From NCBI GenBank assembly GCA_021814475.1, contig JAKAIE010000009.1:1-53543 (forward strand): 53,543 nucleotides of DNA. The letters are read 5' to 3'. The notes below the pieces were generated by a model that searched no databases, was not told the origin of the DNA, and was given only the letters and a program-made list of their open reading frames with translations. Both the position numbers and the translations under genes were made by a program. Source of the DNA: Nitrospirota bacterium (GTDB lineage: Bacteria; Nitrospirota; Thermodesulfovibrionia; Thermodesulfovibrionales; UBA6898). Below are positions 27,031 to 39,078 of this stretch, piece by piece; the first letter of the stretch is position 1; each line of letters begins with the position of its first letter.

Positions 27031-27342
27031 GTGTCTTCAAAAAAAAAGAACTGCTGGGAATTCAAGAAATGCGGGAGACAGGCCGGCGGGGAACATGCCG
27101 GCGAACTCGGAGTCTGCCCTGCATCGGTCGAGCAGCGGCTCGACGGCATCCATGGCGGAAAGAATGCCGGCAGGAGTTGCTGGATAATTGCCGGAACGCT
27201 CTGTAAGGGGACCGTCCAGGGCACATTTGCACAGAAATATCTGAGCTGTGAGCTCTGCGATTTTTACAAGACAGTCAAGGAGGAAGAGATCCCGAAATTT
27301 ACCTTGTCTGCCCTTCTGCTGAAAAAACTGAGCGAAAAATAG
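27031..27342 (+). CDS. Two-CW domain protein
   Basis: 103 residues from the GTG at 27031, which has an RBS (GAGG) 7-10 bp upstream; a GTG at 27022 is the alternative. Two Cys-Trp motifs give the family its name: NCWEFKKCG near the start and CWIIAGTLC near 56, followed by CELCDFYK. The cysteines suggest a metal or redox site. The function is unknown; members are frequent in anaerobic Desulfobacterota and Nitrospirota. It is divergent from selB and convergent with selA. Confidence 0.75.
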   Translation: MSSKKKNCWEFKKCGRQAGGEHAGELGVCPASVEQRLDGIHGGKNAGRSCWIIAGTLCKGTVQGTFAQKYLSCELCDFYKTVKEEEIPKFTLSALLLKKLSEK

Positions 27343-27362
27343 AGATCGTACGCCTGCCGGTT

Positions 27363-28766
27363 TCAGGCGGGCTGCAGTACCCCTGATACCGCGTCGGAGA
27401 TCGCACTCAACTCGCCGTCCCCGATCGTCCGCGCATCGAAGAGAAGGGCCTCGTTTTTGATACGGGTGATCACCGGGGGAGTTCCTGCCCTGAGCTTGCG
27501 TTCGAGTTCGTTGACCGAGATATTTCCCGGTTTTAAAGATACGGCAAAGGTAGGGAACTCGATCTCAGGGAGCGAACCGCCTCCGGCCTTCGAAACATCT
27601 CTGATCACAAAAAACCTCTCCCCTTTGATCCTTTTCCTCAAGAGGGAGGCAAGCCGTCCGGCCCGTTTTTGGATCTCCTCGGGGGGCTGAAAGAGCATCC
27701 GCAATGACGGGATTTCTCTTACGGCGCGTGCTTCATCTAGGTAGTCCATCAGGGTTGCCTCGAAGGCCGCGATAGTCATCTTGTCTATACGGACAGCCCG
27801 GGCAAGAGGATTCTTCCTGATCGGATCGAGGTACTTTTTCCTGCCTACAATGATGCCGCCCTGGGGGCCTCCAAGGAGCTTGTCGCCGCTGAAGGTGATG
27901 ATATCGACGCCTGCCTCGACAACCTCTTTCACCGACGGCTCGGAATGGACGCCAAAGGGTTTCAGATCGAGCAGACAGCCGCTGCCAAGATCGTACATCA
28001 CCGGCAACTGCCGTTCCCTGCCGAGTTTCGCAAGCTTATTGACGGGCAGATCGGACGTGAATCCGGTGACGCGGTAGTTTGACTGATGCACCTTCAGAAG
28101 CAGGGCCGTCTGATCATTGATTGCCCCGGTGTAGTCATACAGGTGTGTCTTGTTCGTGGTCCCGACTTCGCGCAGTATGGCGCTGCTCGTCGCCATGATA
28201 TCAGGGACCCTGAATGATCCCCCGATCTCGACCAGCTCTCCTCGCGAGACGATGACTTCCCTTCCCCTGGCAACCGTATTCAGGCAGAGCAGTACCGCAG
28301 CAGCGTTGTTGTTTACAATAAGCGCGTCTTCGGCCCCTGTGATCTCCCGGAGAAGCCGGGTGGTATGGCTATGCCTTTTTCCCCTGCTTCCGGCCTCGAG
28401 ATCATATTCAAGATTCGAAAAGCCGATGCTGACGGAAACCACATTCTGCAGCACCCGCTCCGAGAGGACAGACCTGCCGAGGTTTGTATGCAGGACGATC
28501 CCGGTCGCATTAATGATGCGTCTGAGGCTGAAAGACGAATCACGGCGGATCCGGCTGTCAATATCCCGAATCAGGGCATCCCTGTCGAAACTTTGAAGTC
28601 TTCCCGACAAGAGGGCATCCCTGGTGGAAGCGATTATATCCCTGATCGCATTGAGAACGATCCTTCTCCTGAAGACTGTAAGCCAGGCAGTGCCCTCAGG
28701 ACTTTTTAACAGTTCATCAACAGATGGCAGGGTCGATAAGACCTGCTGACTTTCCGAGCGCCCCAA
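27363..28766 (-). CDS. selA: L-seryl-tRNA(Sec) selenium transferase
   Basis: 467-residue PLP enzyme converting seryl-tRNA(Sec) to selenocysteyl-tRNA(Sec). The N-terminal LPSVDELL motif, INATGIVLHTNLGR, and the PLP-lysine loop FSGDKLLGGPQGG are visible. The start appears to be TTG, directly following the stop of the 92-codon gene. It lies at the end of the long kdsB-to-selA gene string. Confidence 0.95.
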   Translation of the reverse strand: MGRSESQQVLSTLPSVDELLKSPEGTAWLTVFRRRIVLNAIRDIIASTRDALLSGRLQSFDRDALIRDIDSRIRRDSSFSLRRIINATGIVLHTNLGRSVLSERVLQNVVSVSIGFSNLEYDLEAGSRGKRHSHTTRLLREITGAEDALIVNNNAAAVLLCLNTVARGREVIVSRGELVEIGGSFRVPDIMATSSAILREVGTTNKTHLYDYTGAINDQTALLLKVHQSNYRVTGFTSDLPVNKLAKLGRERQLPVMYDLGSGCLLDLKPFGVHSEPSVKEVVEAGVDIITFSGDKLLGGPQGGIIVGRKKYLDPIRKNPLARAVRIDKMTIAAFEATLMDYLDEARAVREIPSLRMLFQPPEEIQKRAGRLASLLRKRIKGERFFVIRDVSKAGGGSLPEIEFPTFAVSLKPGNISVNELERKLRAGTPPVITRIKNEALLFDARTIGDGELSAISDAVSGVLQPA

Positions 28767-28768
28767 TA

Positions 28769-29047
28769 TCAGCCGAGCCCCATCTTCTTGAGTGCCTGGT
28801 CGGCGCTGCTTGCCCCGGGCGCATCTTCAGGCAGATACAGCATGACCCCGCCCTTTACCGGGCGGATGTTTATCTTGCCATCCCTGGCCAGGGCGTTGGT
28901 CGCCTCTACCGGGTCTGCGCCCTCGAAATACTTCTTGAACGCTTCGTTAAAACCCGAATAGACAGAGTGAATACCCTTGAAACCCTCTTTTCTGAGGCTC
29001 ACGATCGCCTTCCTGATAAATGCTTCGTGCGATAGTCTCTCTTCCAT
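28769..29047 (-). CDS. Conserved hypothetical protein (92 aa)
   Basis: Small protein starting MEERLSHEAFIRKAIVSLRK from an ATG with a strong AAGGAGGG RBS; a TTG one codon upstream is possible. Predicted largely helical, then a short beta segment (KINIRPVKGGVMLYLPED) like a compact winged-helix. It ends in a glycine-lysine tail. Its stop touches the selA start, so it is co-expressed. I do not recognise the family; a small DNA- or RNA-binding role is only a guess. Confidence 0.7.
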   Translation of the reverse strand: MEERLSHEAFIRKAIVSLRKEGFKGIHSVYSGFNEAFKKYFEGADPVEATNALARDGKINIRPVKGGVMLYLPEDAPGASSADQALKKMGLG

Positions 29048-29088
29048 CAAGCCCTCCTTAGGATATCGTTACCGTATCTTATCAAAAA

Positions 29089-29868
29089 TCAGATGCCTTG
29101 TGTAGTATCCGTCAGGTCGAGAGGATCGCTCACGCCGGCCTCGCTGAAACCCTTCTTTCTGAACCTGCAACTGTCGCAGACACCGCACGGATGATACACT
29201 GCAGGTGATGATATCTGTGCGGTGCGCATCTCATCACAGCCCGGCTGCGGGTCGTAACAACTCCATGTGAGTCCGTAGTCGAGTCCAAGCGAGACACCTT
29301 TGAGTATGATTTCGGACTTTGTCATCGAAAGAAGGGGCGAGTTAATCGAAAAGCGGCTCCTCCCTTCGACCCCGTCCCGTGTGGCGAGGTTCGCCATATG
29401 CTCAAAGGCGGAGAGATATTCGGGCCTGCAATCGGGATAGCCGCTGTAGTCGACAATATTGGCGCCTATGAAGATATCCGTTGCGTGAAGCACCTCTGCC
29501 CAGGCCAGTGCGAATGACAGGAAGATGGTATTACGGGCCGGGACATAGGTTATGGGAATTCCCCGGTTCCCCGTGCCGCTTTTGGGAACCGCAAGGTCTG
29601 CGGTGAGTGCCGAGCCACCGATCTCCCTCAGATCAAAGTCCACTACAAGGTGCTTCCGCACACCGAGGGATGCGGCGACCCTTTTTGCGGCCTCCAGTTC
29701 GATCCGGTGTCTCTGGTGGTAGTCGAAGCTTATGGCATAGGCCTCCCTGCCCTGGGCCCTGACCATCGCCAGGACCGTCGAGGAATCAAGACCTCCGCTC
29801 AACAGGACGACTGCCTTGCGGGACGTGACGGCTCCGCCAGGAGGGGCCGCCCCGTCAGTCAATATCAT
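29089..29868 (-). CDS. queC: 7-cyano-7-deazaguanine synthase QueC
   Basis: Converts 7-carboxy-7-deazaguanine to preQ0 in queuosine biosynthesis. The ATP-pyrophosphatase loop [12 protein letters not shown] is near the N-terminus, and the zinc site shows C-x-x-C-G-x-C-x-x-C spacing in [12 protein letters not shown] plus an upstream cysteine (QPGCDE). I chose the ATG at 29868, which overlaps the upstream gene by 14 bp; homology itself begins about 13 residues later, and a start at 29898 is possible. No other queuosine gene is in the window. Confidence 0.93.
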   Translation of the reverse strand: MILTDGAAPPGGAVTSRKAVVLLSGGLDSSTVLAMVRAQGREAYAISFDYHQRHRIELEAAKRVAASLGVRKHLVVDFDLREIGGSALTADLAVPKSGTGNRGIPITYVPARNTIFLSFALAWAEVLHATDIFIGANIVDYSGYPDCRPEYLSAFEHMANLATRDGVEGRSRFSINSPLLSMTKSEIILKGVSLGLDYGLTWSCYDPQPGCDEMRTAQISSPAVYHPCGVCDSCRFRKKGFSEAGVSDPLDLTDTTQGI

Positions 29869-30901
29869 CGGCTGTTCCTTCCCTGCCGTCCGCTCCATTA
29901 CTTTTCAGGATGTAAGCCTGCCCGGTGACCCGGTATATATATGCCCTTCCCCAGGGGTCTTTCGCCGACGTGACGACCGACAACGCCTCAGGATAAGTCC
30001 CTTGTTCGATCCTGTATGCCTCAATCTTCGAACGCAGTTCCTCTATCGACTTTGAGGCCCTGTAATCCCTGAGATAATCCATCGGCTGAAAAAGCGGGCC
30101 GATCAGCGCAAGCAGTGCCGATACCAGGATGGCCGCAGGCGCCAGGTAGCCCAGAAGATTGTGGCGGGTCTCGGCGACCGAAGCGGTCTGTTCGGCCACT
30201 TCGACCGTCTCGATCGCCGCGATACATCCTTTTTCGAGGAGGGCCAGCAGAGTCTTCGAGACCTGGAAATTGTCCTGCCCGCTCAGGTCAATGATCGTGC
30301 TGACATCGTTTTCACCATCGACATAGCCGAAGATCTCCTGCTCTTCGTCGCTCAGCGTGCAGGATATCTCTTCCTTCTTCATGAAGAGAGAATCAAGGGA
30401 TATCTTTCCTTTGATCAGCGACCACTCGTCTACAATGCGAAGGCCTTCCATCAAAAGATGCTGCGTGTCAAGGGAGAGGTCCAGGTCCTTGTCCAGTGGG
30501 ACGCCCTGAGCGGTGAATTCATAGGTACCCTGCTTCCAGCTGAAGAGCTGGATCACGGTCTCGGATATCTGGCTTGTGAGTATTTCAAGGACCAGCGCCC
30601 TGTCGACTAGCCCTTTCCTGATGAGAATGGCTCCGAGTTTGGACCCCGTTTTTTTCTGTTCTTCGAGGATCAACTGGAGATCGGGTTCCTTCAGTAAACC
30701 CTTCTTCAGCAGGATCTTGCCGAGTCTGTTGTCGTCGATCCTGCGTTTCGATTCGGCGCCGGTGATCTTCCCGTCAATGAAGAGCAGTCTGACCCGGTCC
30801 ATCTTGCCGGCGAGCGACAAGACTCCGGTCTTGCGCTGAAAATATATAAGCTGCAGTATATCGGCAAGACCGAAATCGGTTAAAGAGCCTTCTAGAGCCA
30901 T
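29855..30901 (-). CDS. PATAN (DUF4388) protein fused to a GspG-like pseudopilin tail
   Basis: 348 residues. Residues ~1-160 match the PATAN/DUF4388 type: [24 protein letters not shown] (split: [15 protein letters not shown], then LIYFQRKTG), a middle segment of the type II secretion GspE N-domain style ([20 protein letters not shown] repeated as [15 protein letters not shown]). A single membrane helix lies near 250-270 ([19 protein letters not shown]). The C-terminus carries the major pseudopilin signature: DPWGRAYIY, then [15 protein letters not shown]. Such a combination is unusual. It follows the TPR membrane protein with a 10-bp overlap. It may link a surface or secretion role to c-di-GMP-type signalling, but this is inference. 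Confidence 0.75.
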   Translation of the reverse strand: MALEGSLTDFGLADILQLIYFQRKTGVLSLAGKMDRVRLLFIDGKITGAESKRRIDDNRLGKILLKKGLLKEPDLQLILEEQKKTGSKLGAILIRKGLVDRALVLEILTSQISETVIQLFSWKQGTYEFTAQGVPLDKDLDLSLDTQHLLMEGLRIVDEWSLIKGKISLDSLFMKKEEISCTLSDEEQEIFGYVDGENDVSTIIDLSGQDNFQVSKTLLALLEKGCIAAIETVEVAEQTASVAETRHNLLGYLAPAAILVSALLALIGPLFQPMDYLRDYRASKSIEELRSKIEAYRIEQGTYPEALSVVTSAKDPWGRAYIYRVTGQAYILKSNGADGREGTADDID

Positions 30902-32589
30902 CCCTTTGCAAGCCCCTGTCTGGTGATAATATTTGAAACGCCGTAGATAATCAGCGCCAGGAAGACAAGCCCGACACCGACGACCCCGTGGGAAATCAGG
31001 ATGCTGCCCGGAAAAAAGAACGCGCTGACGAACGGAAAGGCGAGACAGAACAGAAAAGGCCAGAGCAGCAGAAAGCCCAGGAGAACCTTTCCGGCATAGA
31101 CATGAGATGCCCCCGGCAGAATAAAAGAAAGGACCTTTATGATATCCCTCCTTCTTTTCTGCTGTTCGTAGATGGAAAGGATCCTGGCGACACGTTCCTT
31201 GACATCAAGCTCCGCGAGCCTGAGGAGCGAGCCGTAACACTGGGAGCATATCTGGCCGACGACCAGTTCCCTCTCACACCGGTTGCAGAGGACATTGCCA
31301 CACTTTCTGCACCGGTAGGCGGTATGCCTGAGGCGTCCCGGGAGAAGGGCAAAGATCAGAAGAAGGACGAAGGCGATGACCGCTATCGCTGCCGGAGGCA
31401 GCAGGGTGAGCCCAAAGGTGAAGGTATCCTTCGACTTTGATTTTGCATAGCTCCAGAGTTCGCCTTCCGGGACCGTCTCGTCGATCACGAACCTGTTTGC
31501 CTGCCTTGAGGCGATCGCTCTGAATCCGGTGACTGCGGCCCGGTCTATTGTCAGGGCGTTCTTGAAATACTCTTCGCCCTTCGCGAACTCGAGCAGTTCC
31601 CGGGAGACCTGAGACAGATTGTAATAGGCCTGCGCCGAGGGCCTGCTGGAGATGGCTGAGCTGTAAAACTTTACCGCATCCAGAAGGTATCCCTTTTTAT
31701 CCTCTTCGAAATTATAAAGACCTGCATAGCAGTTGCCGAGGTTGACCAGGATCCGCGGGTCCTGGTTCTTTGCCGAAAGTCTGGAATAGATATCGATCGC
31801 CTCCTGGAAATGGCCCTCCCGCTTCAATGACAATGCATACGAAAAAGAGGCGGTCTCCCCGCTTTCTCCATTCAGGGCTTCCAGGGCATAGGCGTTGCCC
31901 CGTGATTCGTTCTCCTGGACGACCGCCTTGACCGTCCCGGAGGAGGGGGCACTGATGTAGAAGGAGGCAAAGGAAAGGAGCAAGGGCAAAACAATCAGAA
32001 ACACCAAAAAAGTGTAGACCACGCTCCTGTCCGTTCTGCTCATATAGATCCCGATCAGGATCAGGATGCCGGCAATCAGGAAGAGAGGGCTGATCACTGA
32101 TAATATTACCAGGAGGACAAGTCCGATAGCCCTGCGGGGGCTTTCCTTGATATCATGGGTCATCAGGGGTATATCCCGCGGAAGCCGCACAGAGACGACT
32201 ACCAAAAAGGAAACGACGAAGGAGAGGACAAGACTGAAAAAGAGCGCACCCCATAGGGTGAACGACCACCAGAAATTCCTCGCGTAGGCATTGAAGCCGT
32301 CTACCAGGTGATCTATGCAGGCCAAAATCCCGGGGCCTGACCACGAAAAGCCCTGACGCGCAAGCGCGAAATGCACCGCCGGCAGATCCGGCGCATCAGT
32401 CACCGCCTGTTTCAACATCTCAGGTGCTTCGGCCCTGCGCTGCCTTGCCTGGGTGAGGAGGAGATATGCGTAATAATCCGAATTCCTTATCCCCTTGTCC
32501 AGCTGGGCATCATGGAAGTCATCGCCCCTCGATGTCAGGGGGGCGAACACCGCCGCGACAACAAGGCAGATAAGCAGCCGCCTGATCAT
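30892..32589 (-). CDS. Multi-pass membrane protein with TPR repeats and a zinc ribbon
   Basis: 565 residues. It has an N-terminal signal-like helix, four or so membrane helices between ~105 and 215, then a soluble TPR region (~235-365, for example YAGLYNFEEDKKGYLLDAVK and AYYNLSQVSRELLEFAKGEE), another helix near 395-415, a CxxC zinc ribbon (CRKCGNVLCNRCE ... CSQC), and C-terminal helices with a GASHVYAGK segment. I do not know its function. It overlaps plsY by 4 bp and the PATAN gene by 10 bp, so it belongs to this operon. Confidence 0.7.
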   Translation of the reverse strand: MIRRLLICLVVAAVFAPLTSRGDDFHDAQLDKGIRNSDYYAYLLLTQARQRRAEAPEMLKQAVTDAPDLPAVHFALARQGFSWSGPGILACIDHLVDGFNAYARNFWWSFTLWGALFFSLVLSFVVSFLVVVSVRLPRDIPLMTHDIKESPRRAIGLVLLVILSVISPLFLIAGILILIGIYMSRTDRSVVYTFLVFLIVLPLLLSFASFYISAPSSGTVKAVVQENESRGNAYALEALNGESGETASFSYALSLKREGHFQEAIDIYSRLSAKNQDPRILVNLGNCYAGLYNFEEDKKGYLLDAVKFYSSAISSRPSAQAYYNLSQVSRELLEFAKGEEYFKNALTIDRAAVTGFRAIASRQANRFVIDETVPEGELWSYAKSKSKDTFTFGLTLLPPAAIAVIAFVLLLIFALLPGRLRHTAYRCRKCGNVLCNRCERELVVGQICSQCYGSLLRLAELDVKERVARILSIYEQQKRRRDIIKVLSFILPGASHVYAGKVLLGFLLLWPFLFCLAFPFVSAFFFPGSILISHGVVGVGLVFLALIIYGVSNIITRQGLAKGWL

Positions 32590-33167
32590 TTCCTGCCGAC
32601 CTTCAATTCTGTGCCGGCGAGGAGCCTGCGGATATTGTCCGTGTGTCTAAACGCGATCAGGACGAGGACGCAGAGGGCAAGCGGAAGTTTTTCCTTTGAG
32701 TCTAGGAAAACGATACTAAACGGAAGAAGGGCGAACGATACCAGAGCCCCCAGCGATGAATATCGGGTGATCGAAACCGTCATAGCCCATATTATAATAG
32801 TAAACAGACACGTTTGTGGAGAATAAATCGACAGCACGCCTATCGCCGTTGCCACACCTTTCCCTCCCCTGAAATGCAGAAAGATAGAAAAAACATGTCC
32901 GGTTACGGCCAGGAACCCGACAAGGCCCACGCCCCACGCCTCCAGCCCATATCTCCTGGCAAGCCATACAGAGGCAGCCCCTTTTGCCATATCACCGACA
33001 AGTGTCACGAGGGCCGGCAGTTTACCGGTTGTCCTCAGAACGTTCGTCGCACCGATATTCCCGCTTCCGGTTCTCTTCAGGTCAATCCCCCGGGCCTTCG
33101 CGACCAGAAGGCCGGTAGGTATTGAACCGATGAAGAAAGCGATGATCGACAGGACCGCGATCTTCAG
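32586..33167 (-). CDS. plsY: Glycerol-3-phosphate acyltransferase PlsY
   Basis: Membrane acyltransferase making lysophosphatidate from acyl-phosphate. Motifs: FFIGSIPTG at the N-terminus, SGNIGATNVLRTTGK (motif 1), LHFRGGKGVAT (motif 2) and a late HTDNIRRLL (motif 3). The frame is open far upstream, but that part is the shadow of pgsA. No ATG, GTG or TTG occurs near the homology start; a CTG at 33167 overlaps the pgsA TGA in CTGA, the same geometry as other junctions here. About 193 residues from that start, normal for PlsY. Confidence 0.9.
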   Translation of the reverse strand: MKIAVLSIIAFFIGSIPTGLLVAKARGIDLKRTGSGNIGATNVLRTTGKLPALVTLVGDMAKGAASVWLARRYGLEAWGVGLVGFLAVTGHVFSIFLHFRGGKGVATAIGVLSIYSPQTCLFTIIIWAMTVSITRYSSLGALVSFALLPFSIVFLDSKEKLPLALCVLVLIAFRHTDNIRRLLAGTELKVGRK

Positions 33168-33706
33168 ATCTTCCTCCAGAAGGCGACCGTATACTTTATC
33201 CCGGAGAAGACCGACAGGAAGAGCGCAAGCCAGATGAATACAAGGCCGATATCGTAAAGATCGAACGGGAGATGGTCGAATACGGTGCCCATCAGAATCA
33301 TGCAGAGGATGCCGGTAATCTGTGCGCCGGTCTTGAGTTTGCCTCCCATCTCCGCGGGGATGACGATATCCTTTGACAGTGCCACGACCCTCAGCGCCGT
33401 GATCAAAAACTCTCTCACGATCAGGACGATTGACACCCATGCGGAAAGCCGCTCCATATCCACAAGGACGACGAGGGCCGAGATAACGAGAAACTTGTCG
33501 GCGATCGGGTCCATGATGATACCAAATGTTGTGATCTGGCCTGAGCGGCGGGCCAGGTATCCATCGAGAAAATCGGTGATCGAGGCGATGCCGAAGACTA
33601 GGGCCCCGAGGATCGGACGCTGGTAAACCGTCATCACGAAGACCGGTATAAGGACGATCCTGCTGAGCGTCAGGGCGGTCGGGAGGTTAAGCCTTAAGGT
33701 ACTCAC
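33164..33706 (-). CDS. pgsA: CDP-alcohol phosphatidyltransferase (PgsA-like)
   Basis: 180 residues from a GTG (33706) that overlaps kdsC by 20 bp and follows AAGGAA; longer frame starts lack similarity. N-terminus LNLPTALTLSRI, then the CDP-alcohol signature DFLDGYLARRSGQ with the two later aspartates in IMDPIADKF. Multi-pass membrane enzyme making phosphatidylglycerolphosphate from CDP-diacylglycerol. Its neighbour plsY also serves phospholipid synthesis. Confidence 0.92.
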   Translation of the reverse strand: MSTLRLNLPTALTLSRIVLIPVFVMTVYQRPILGALVFGIASITDFLDGYLARRSGQITTFGIIMDPIADKFLVISALVVLVDMERLSAWVSIVLIVREFLITALRVVALSKDIVIPAEMGGKLKTGAQITGILCMILMGTVFDHLPFDLYDIGLVFIWLALFLSVFSGIKYTVAFWRKI

Positions 33707-34223
33707 TGAACAGTTCCTTCCAGAGGCCCTTTGCCCTGAGAATGAGATCGGTGACCTCCCGCACAGCCCCCCTGCCGCCCCTGTTCTTTGTGACCAGTGA
33801 TGCATGTGCTTTTACCTCATCGGTCGCATCGGCGACCGCCACCGGAAGACCGACCTGACTCATGACAGGGAGATCGACGATATCATCGCCAATATAGGCG
33901 ACATCATCTGCGCTGAGCGAGTATTTCCGTAGAAGCTTCCTGAAAGCGGCCCTTTTGTCTTTGCACTTCTGATACACCTCTGTTATGCCGAGTTCCTTTG
34001 CGCGCAGATCGACCACTTTCGAGCCGCGGCCGGTGATGATCGCCACCTGTATCCCGGCGTTCATCAGCATCCTTATGCCGTGGCCGTCCCTCACATGAAA
34101 GGCCTTGTATTCGTTGCCGTCATTGTCGAGGATGATACTGCCGTCGGTCATGACTCCGTCGACGTCAAGGATCAGAAGCCTGACGGCCCGTGCACGCCTG
34201 GTGATTTCTCTCTGGTTTTTCAA
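33687..34223 (-). CDS. kdsC: 3-deoxy-manno-octulosonate-8-phosphate phosphatase KdsC
   Basis: 178-residue HAD phosphatase in KDO synthesis. HAD motif I is LILDVDGVMTDG, followed by HVRDGHGI and ITGRGSKVV, and GDDIVDLPVM near the C-terminus; this is the compact cap-less C0 type typical of KdsC. The start is TTG with RBS GAAGGGGA, 2 bp after the kdsD stop. Confidence 0.95.
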   Translation of the reverse strand: MKNQREITRRARAVRLLILDVDGVMTDGSIILDNDGNEYKAFHVRDGHGIRMLMNAGIQVAIITGRGSKVVDLRAKELGITEVYQKCKDKRAAFRKLLRKYSLSADDVAYIGDDIVDLPVMSQVGLPVAVADATDEVKAHASLVTKNRGGRGAVREVTDLILRAKGLWKELFSEYLKA

Positions 34224-34225
34224 GG

Positions 34226-35191
34226 CTATACGATCCCCTTCTTCAGAATATCATGGAGATGGATGACCCCCTCGACCCTGTTCTGCTTATCCGGGACCAC
34301 AAGGACGGTGATCGAGTTGAGCTCCATTATGGAGAGGGCCTTTGCTGCCAATTCGTCTGCGCCAATCGTCTTTGGTTTCCTGGTCATCGCATCTGCTGCA
34401 GTCATCTCGAAAAACCCTTTGCCCCATTTTTCGACGCCGCGTCGTACATCTCCGTCCGTGACAACCCCCTGCAGCTTTCTGTCCGAGTCCAGGACGAGTA
34501 CGATGCCGAGCCGGCCGGAGGATATCCCGACGACCGCAGCCGACATGGGTGTGTCAGGCCCTACCGTCGGGAGAGCATCTCCGGTATGCATCAGGTCCTT
34601 AACCTTGATAAAGAGTTTCTTGCCGAGGCTCCCGCTCGGATGAAACGAGGCAAAATCCCGTTCATTGAAACCTCTTTTGCTCAGGAGGGCGACTGCCAGT
34701 GCGTCCCCCATGGCAAGGCTCGCGGTTGTCGAGGAGGTCGGCACGATGCCGAGTGTACAGGCCTCTTCCCGGACCGATACATCGAGGCTGACGTCGGCAG
34801 CCCTGGCTAGAGTCGACCGGGGGTTACCGGTCATCGAGATGAGTTTTACGCTGAACCTTTTGAGGAAGGGGATGAGACTTACCAGCTCATCGGTCTCCCC
34901 GCTGTTTGATATCGCGATTACCACGTCCTCGGCCGAGACCATGCCGAGGTCTCCGTGGCTCGCCTCGGCAGGGTGCATGAAAAAAGACGGGGTGCCGGTC
35001 GAAGCCATTGTTGCGGCGATCTTCTTGCCGATCAGGCCCGATTTGCCCATACCGGTGACGACCACCTTGCCCGTGCTGTCATACACCAGTTCGACCGCCC
35101 TGTCAAAGCCTTCATCGAGTTTCTCGATGAGGCCGTAGATCGCTTCGGCCTCGGTTTTGAGGACTTTTATTGCCGTATCTCGAAGGCTCAT
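34226..35191 (-). CDS. kdsD: Arabinose-5-phosphate isomerase KdsD
   Basis: 321 residues from the ATG at 35191 (RBS GGAAAAAG). A SIS domain (VVVTGMGKSGLIGKKIAATM; SNSGETDEL) is followed by two CBS domains from ~200 (KDLMHTGDALPTV and DAMTRKPKTI). It makes arabinose 5-phosphate, the KdsA substrate. All five KDO genes (kdsB, A, D, C plus pyrG for CTP) lie in one string, showing that the host makes a KDO-containing LPS. Confidence 0.95.
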   Translation of the reverse strand: MSLRDTAIKVLKTEAEAIYGLIEKLDEGFDRAVELVYDSTGKVVVTGMGKSGLIGKKIAATMASTGTPSFFMHPAEASHGDLGMVSAEDVVIAISNSGETDELVSLIPFLKRFSVKLISMTGNPRSTLARAADVSLDVSVREEACTLGIVPTSSTTASLAMGDALAVALLSKRGFNERDFASFHPSGSLGKKLFIKVKDLMHTGDALPTVGPDTPMSAAVVGISSGRLGIVLVLDSDRKLQGVVTDGDVRRGVEKWGKGFFEMTAADAMTRKPKTIGADELAAKALSIMELNSITVLVVPDKQNRVEGVIHLHDILKKGIV

Positions 35192-35207
35192 GATCTTTTT
35201 CCGGGTA

Positions 35208-35719
35208 TTATTCGAATTGACAGCGGAGCCATCCGGGGGGAACACCCTTGCGGTGGGCCTCGGCCTCTGCTTCAGCGAGCTCTCCCTGCTGCTCTTTCAG
35301 GCGCTTTCCTGCCGTCTTCAGATCTTTTTCCGTCTTTGCCCGCTGTTTCGACAGTTTTGTCCTCTGAGCTCCGAGGGCATGTGACTCCTCCTCGCTGATT
35401 TCGGCCAGTCTGACCGTGAGTTCTCCCGTCTTTTCTCTGTCCTTCGCTATCTTTTTATCGATCTGCGTTGCCTTCCGGCACCAGTAATCCTGCTCTTTCT
35501 TGTCGAGTCCCGCATGGGGCTTCTCCTTTTTTCCGCCCTTCGGGTTTATCGTTACCGCTGAGGTGTCTGTTGCGGGCGGGACCTGGGGGTTCGGTTCGGA
35601 GCGGTATTGTTCCAGGTCCTTGTTTGTAAATGAACGGGAGGTCTCCTGCTGTGGGTCGGCCGCATGGACAGACGCGGAGAGGCAGAAAAAAAAGACCGGC
35701 ATACATAACAGTTTTCGGA

Positions 35720-35723
<4 letters not shown>
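35208..35723 (-). CDS. Periplasmic coiled-coil protein of unknown function
   Basis: 171 residues with a clear signal peptide (LLCMPVFFFCLSASVHA, then A/DP). The middle is polar and proline-rich; residues ~75-155 form a Lys/Glu-rich coiled coil (DKKEQDYWCRKATQIDKKI, then RTKLSKQRAKTEKDL). It ends PPGWLRCQFE, with two cysteines overall. It overlaps kdsA in ATGA. Similar small exported coiled-coil proteins occur between kdsA and kdsD in related genomes as far as I recall; no function can be assigned. Confidence 0.7.
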
Positions 35724-38944
<3,221 letters not shown>

Positions 38945-39000
38945 AGACACAGATCAGTAATTATATACTAATCTGGTCCAAAGGGAAAGCTGTCAATCAT

Positions 39001-39029
39001 TTGACAAGCACGCCGTAAATCCATGATAC
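39001..39029 (+). promoter_or_regulatory. Promoter of the PEP carboxykinase gene
   Basis: TTGACA (39001-39006) and TGATAC (39024-39029) are spaced by 17 bases on the plus strand, 50 bp before the gene. The -35 is consensus and the -10 weaker. Confidence 0.6.
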
Positions 39030-39078
39030 TAAGGACTCTACGCAGATTATTATAAACTCTATTTATCGAGGTAAAGAC

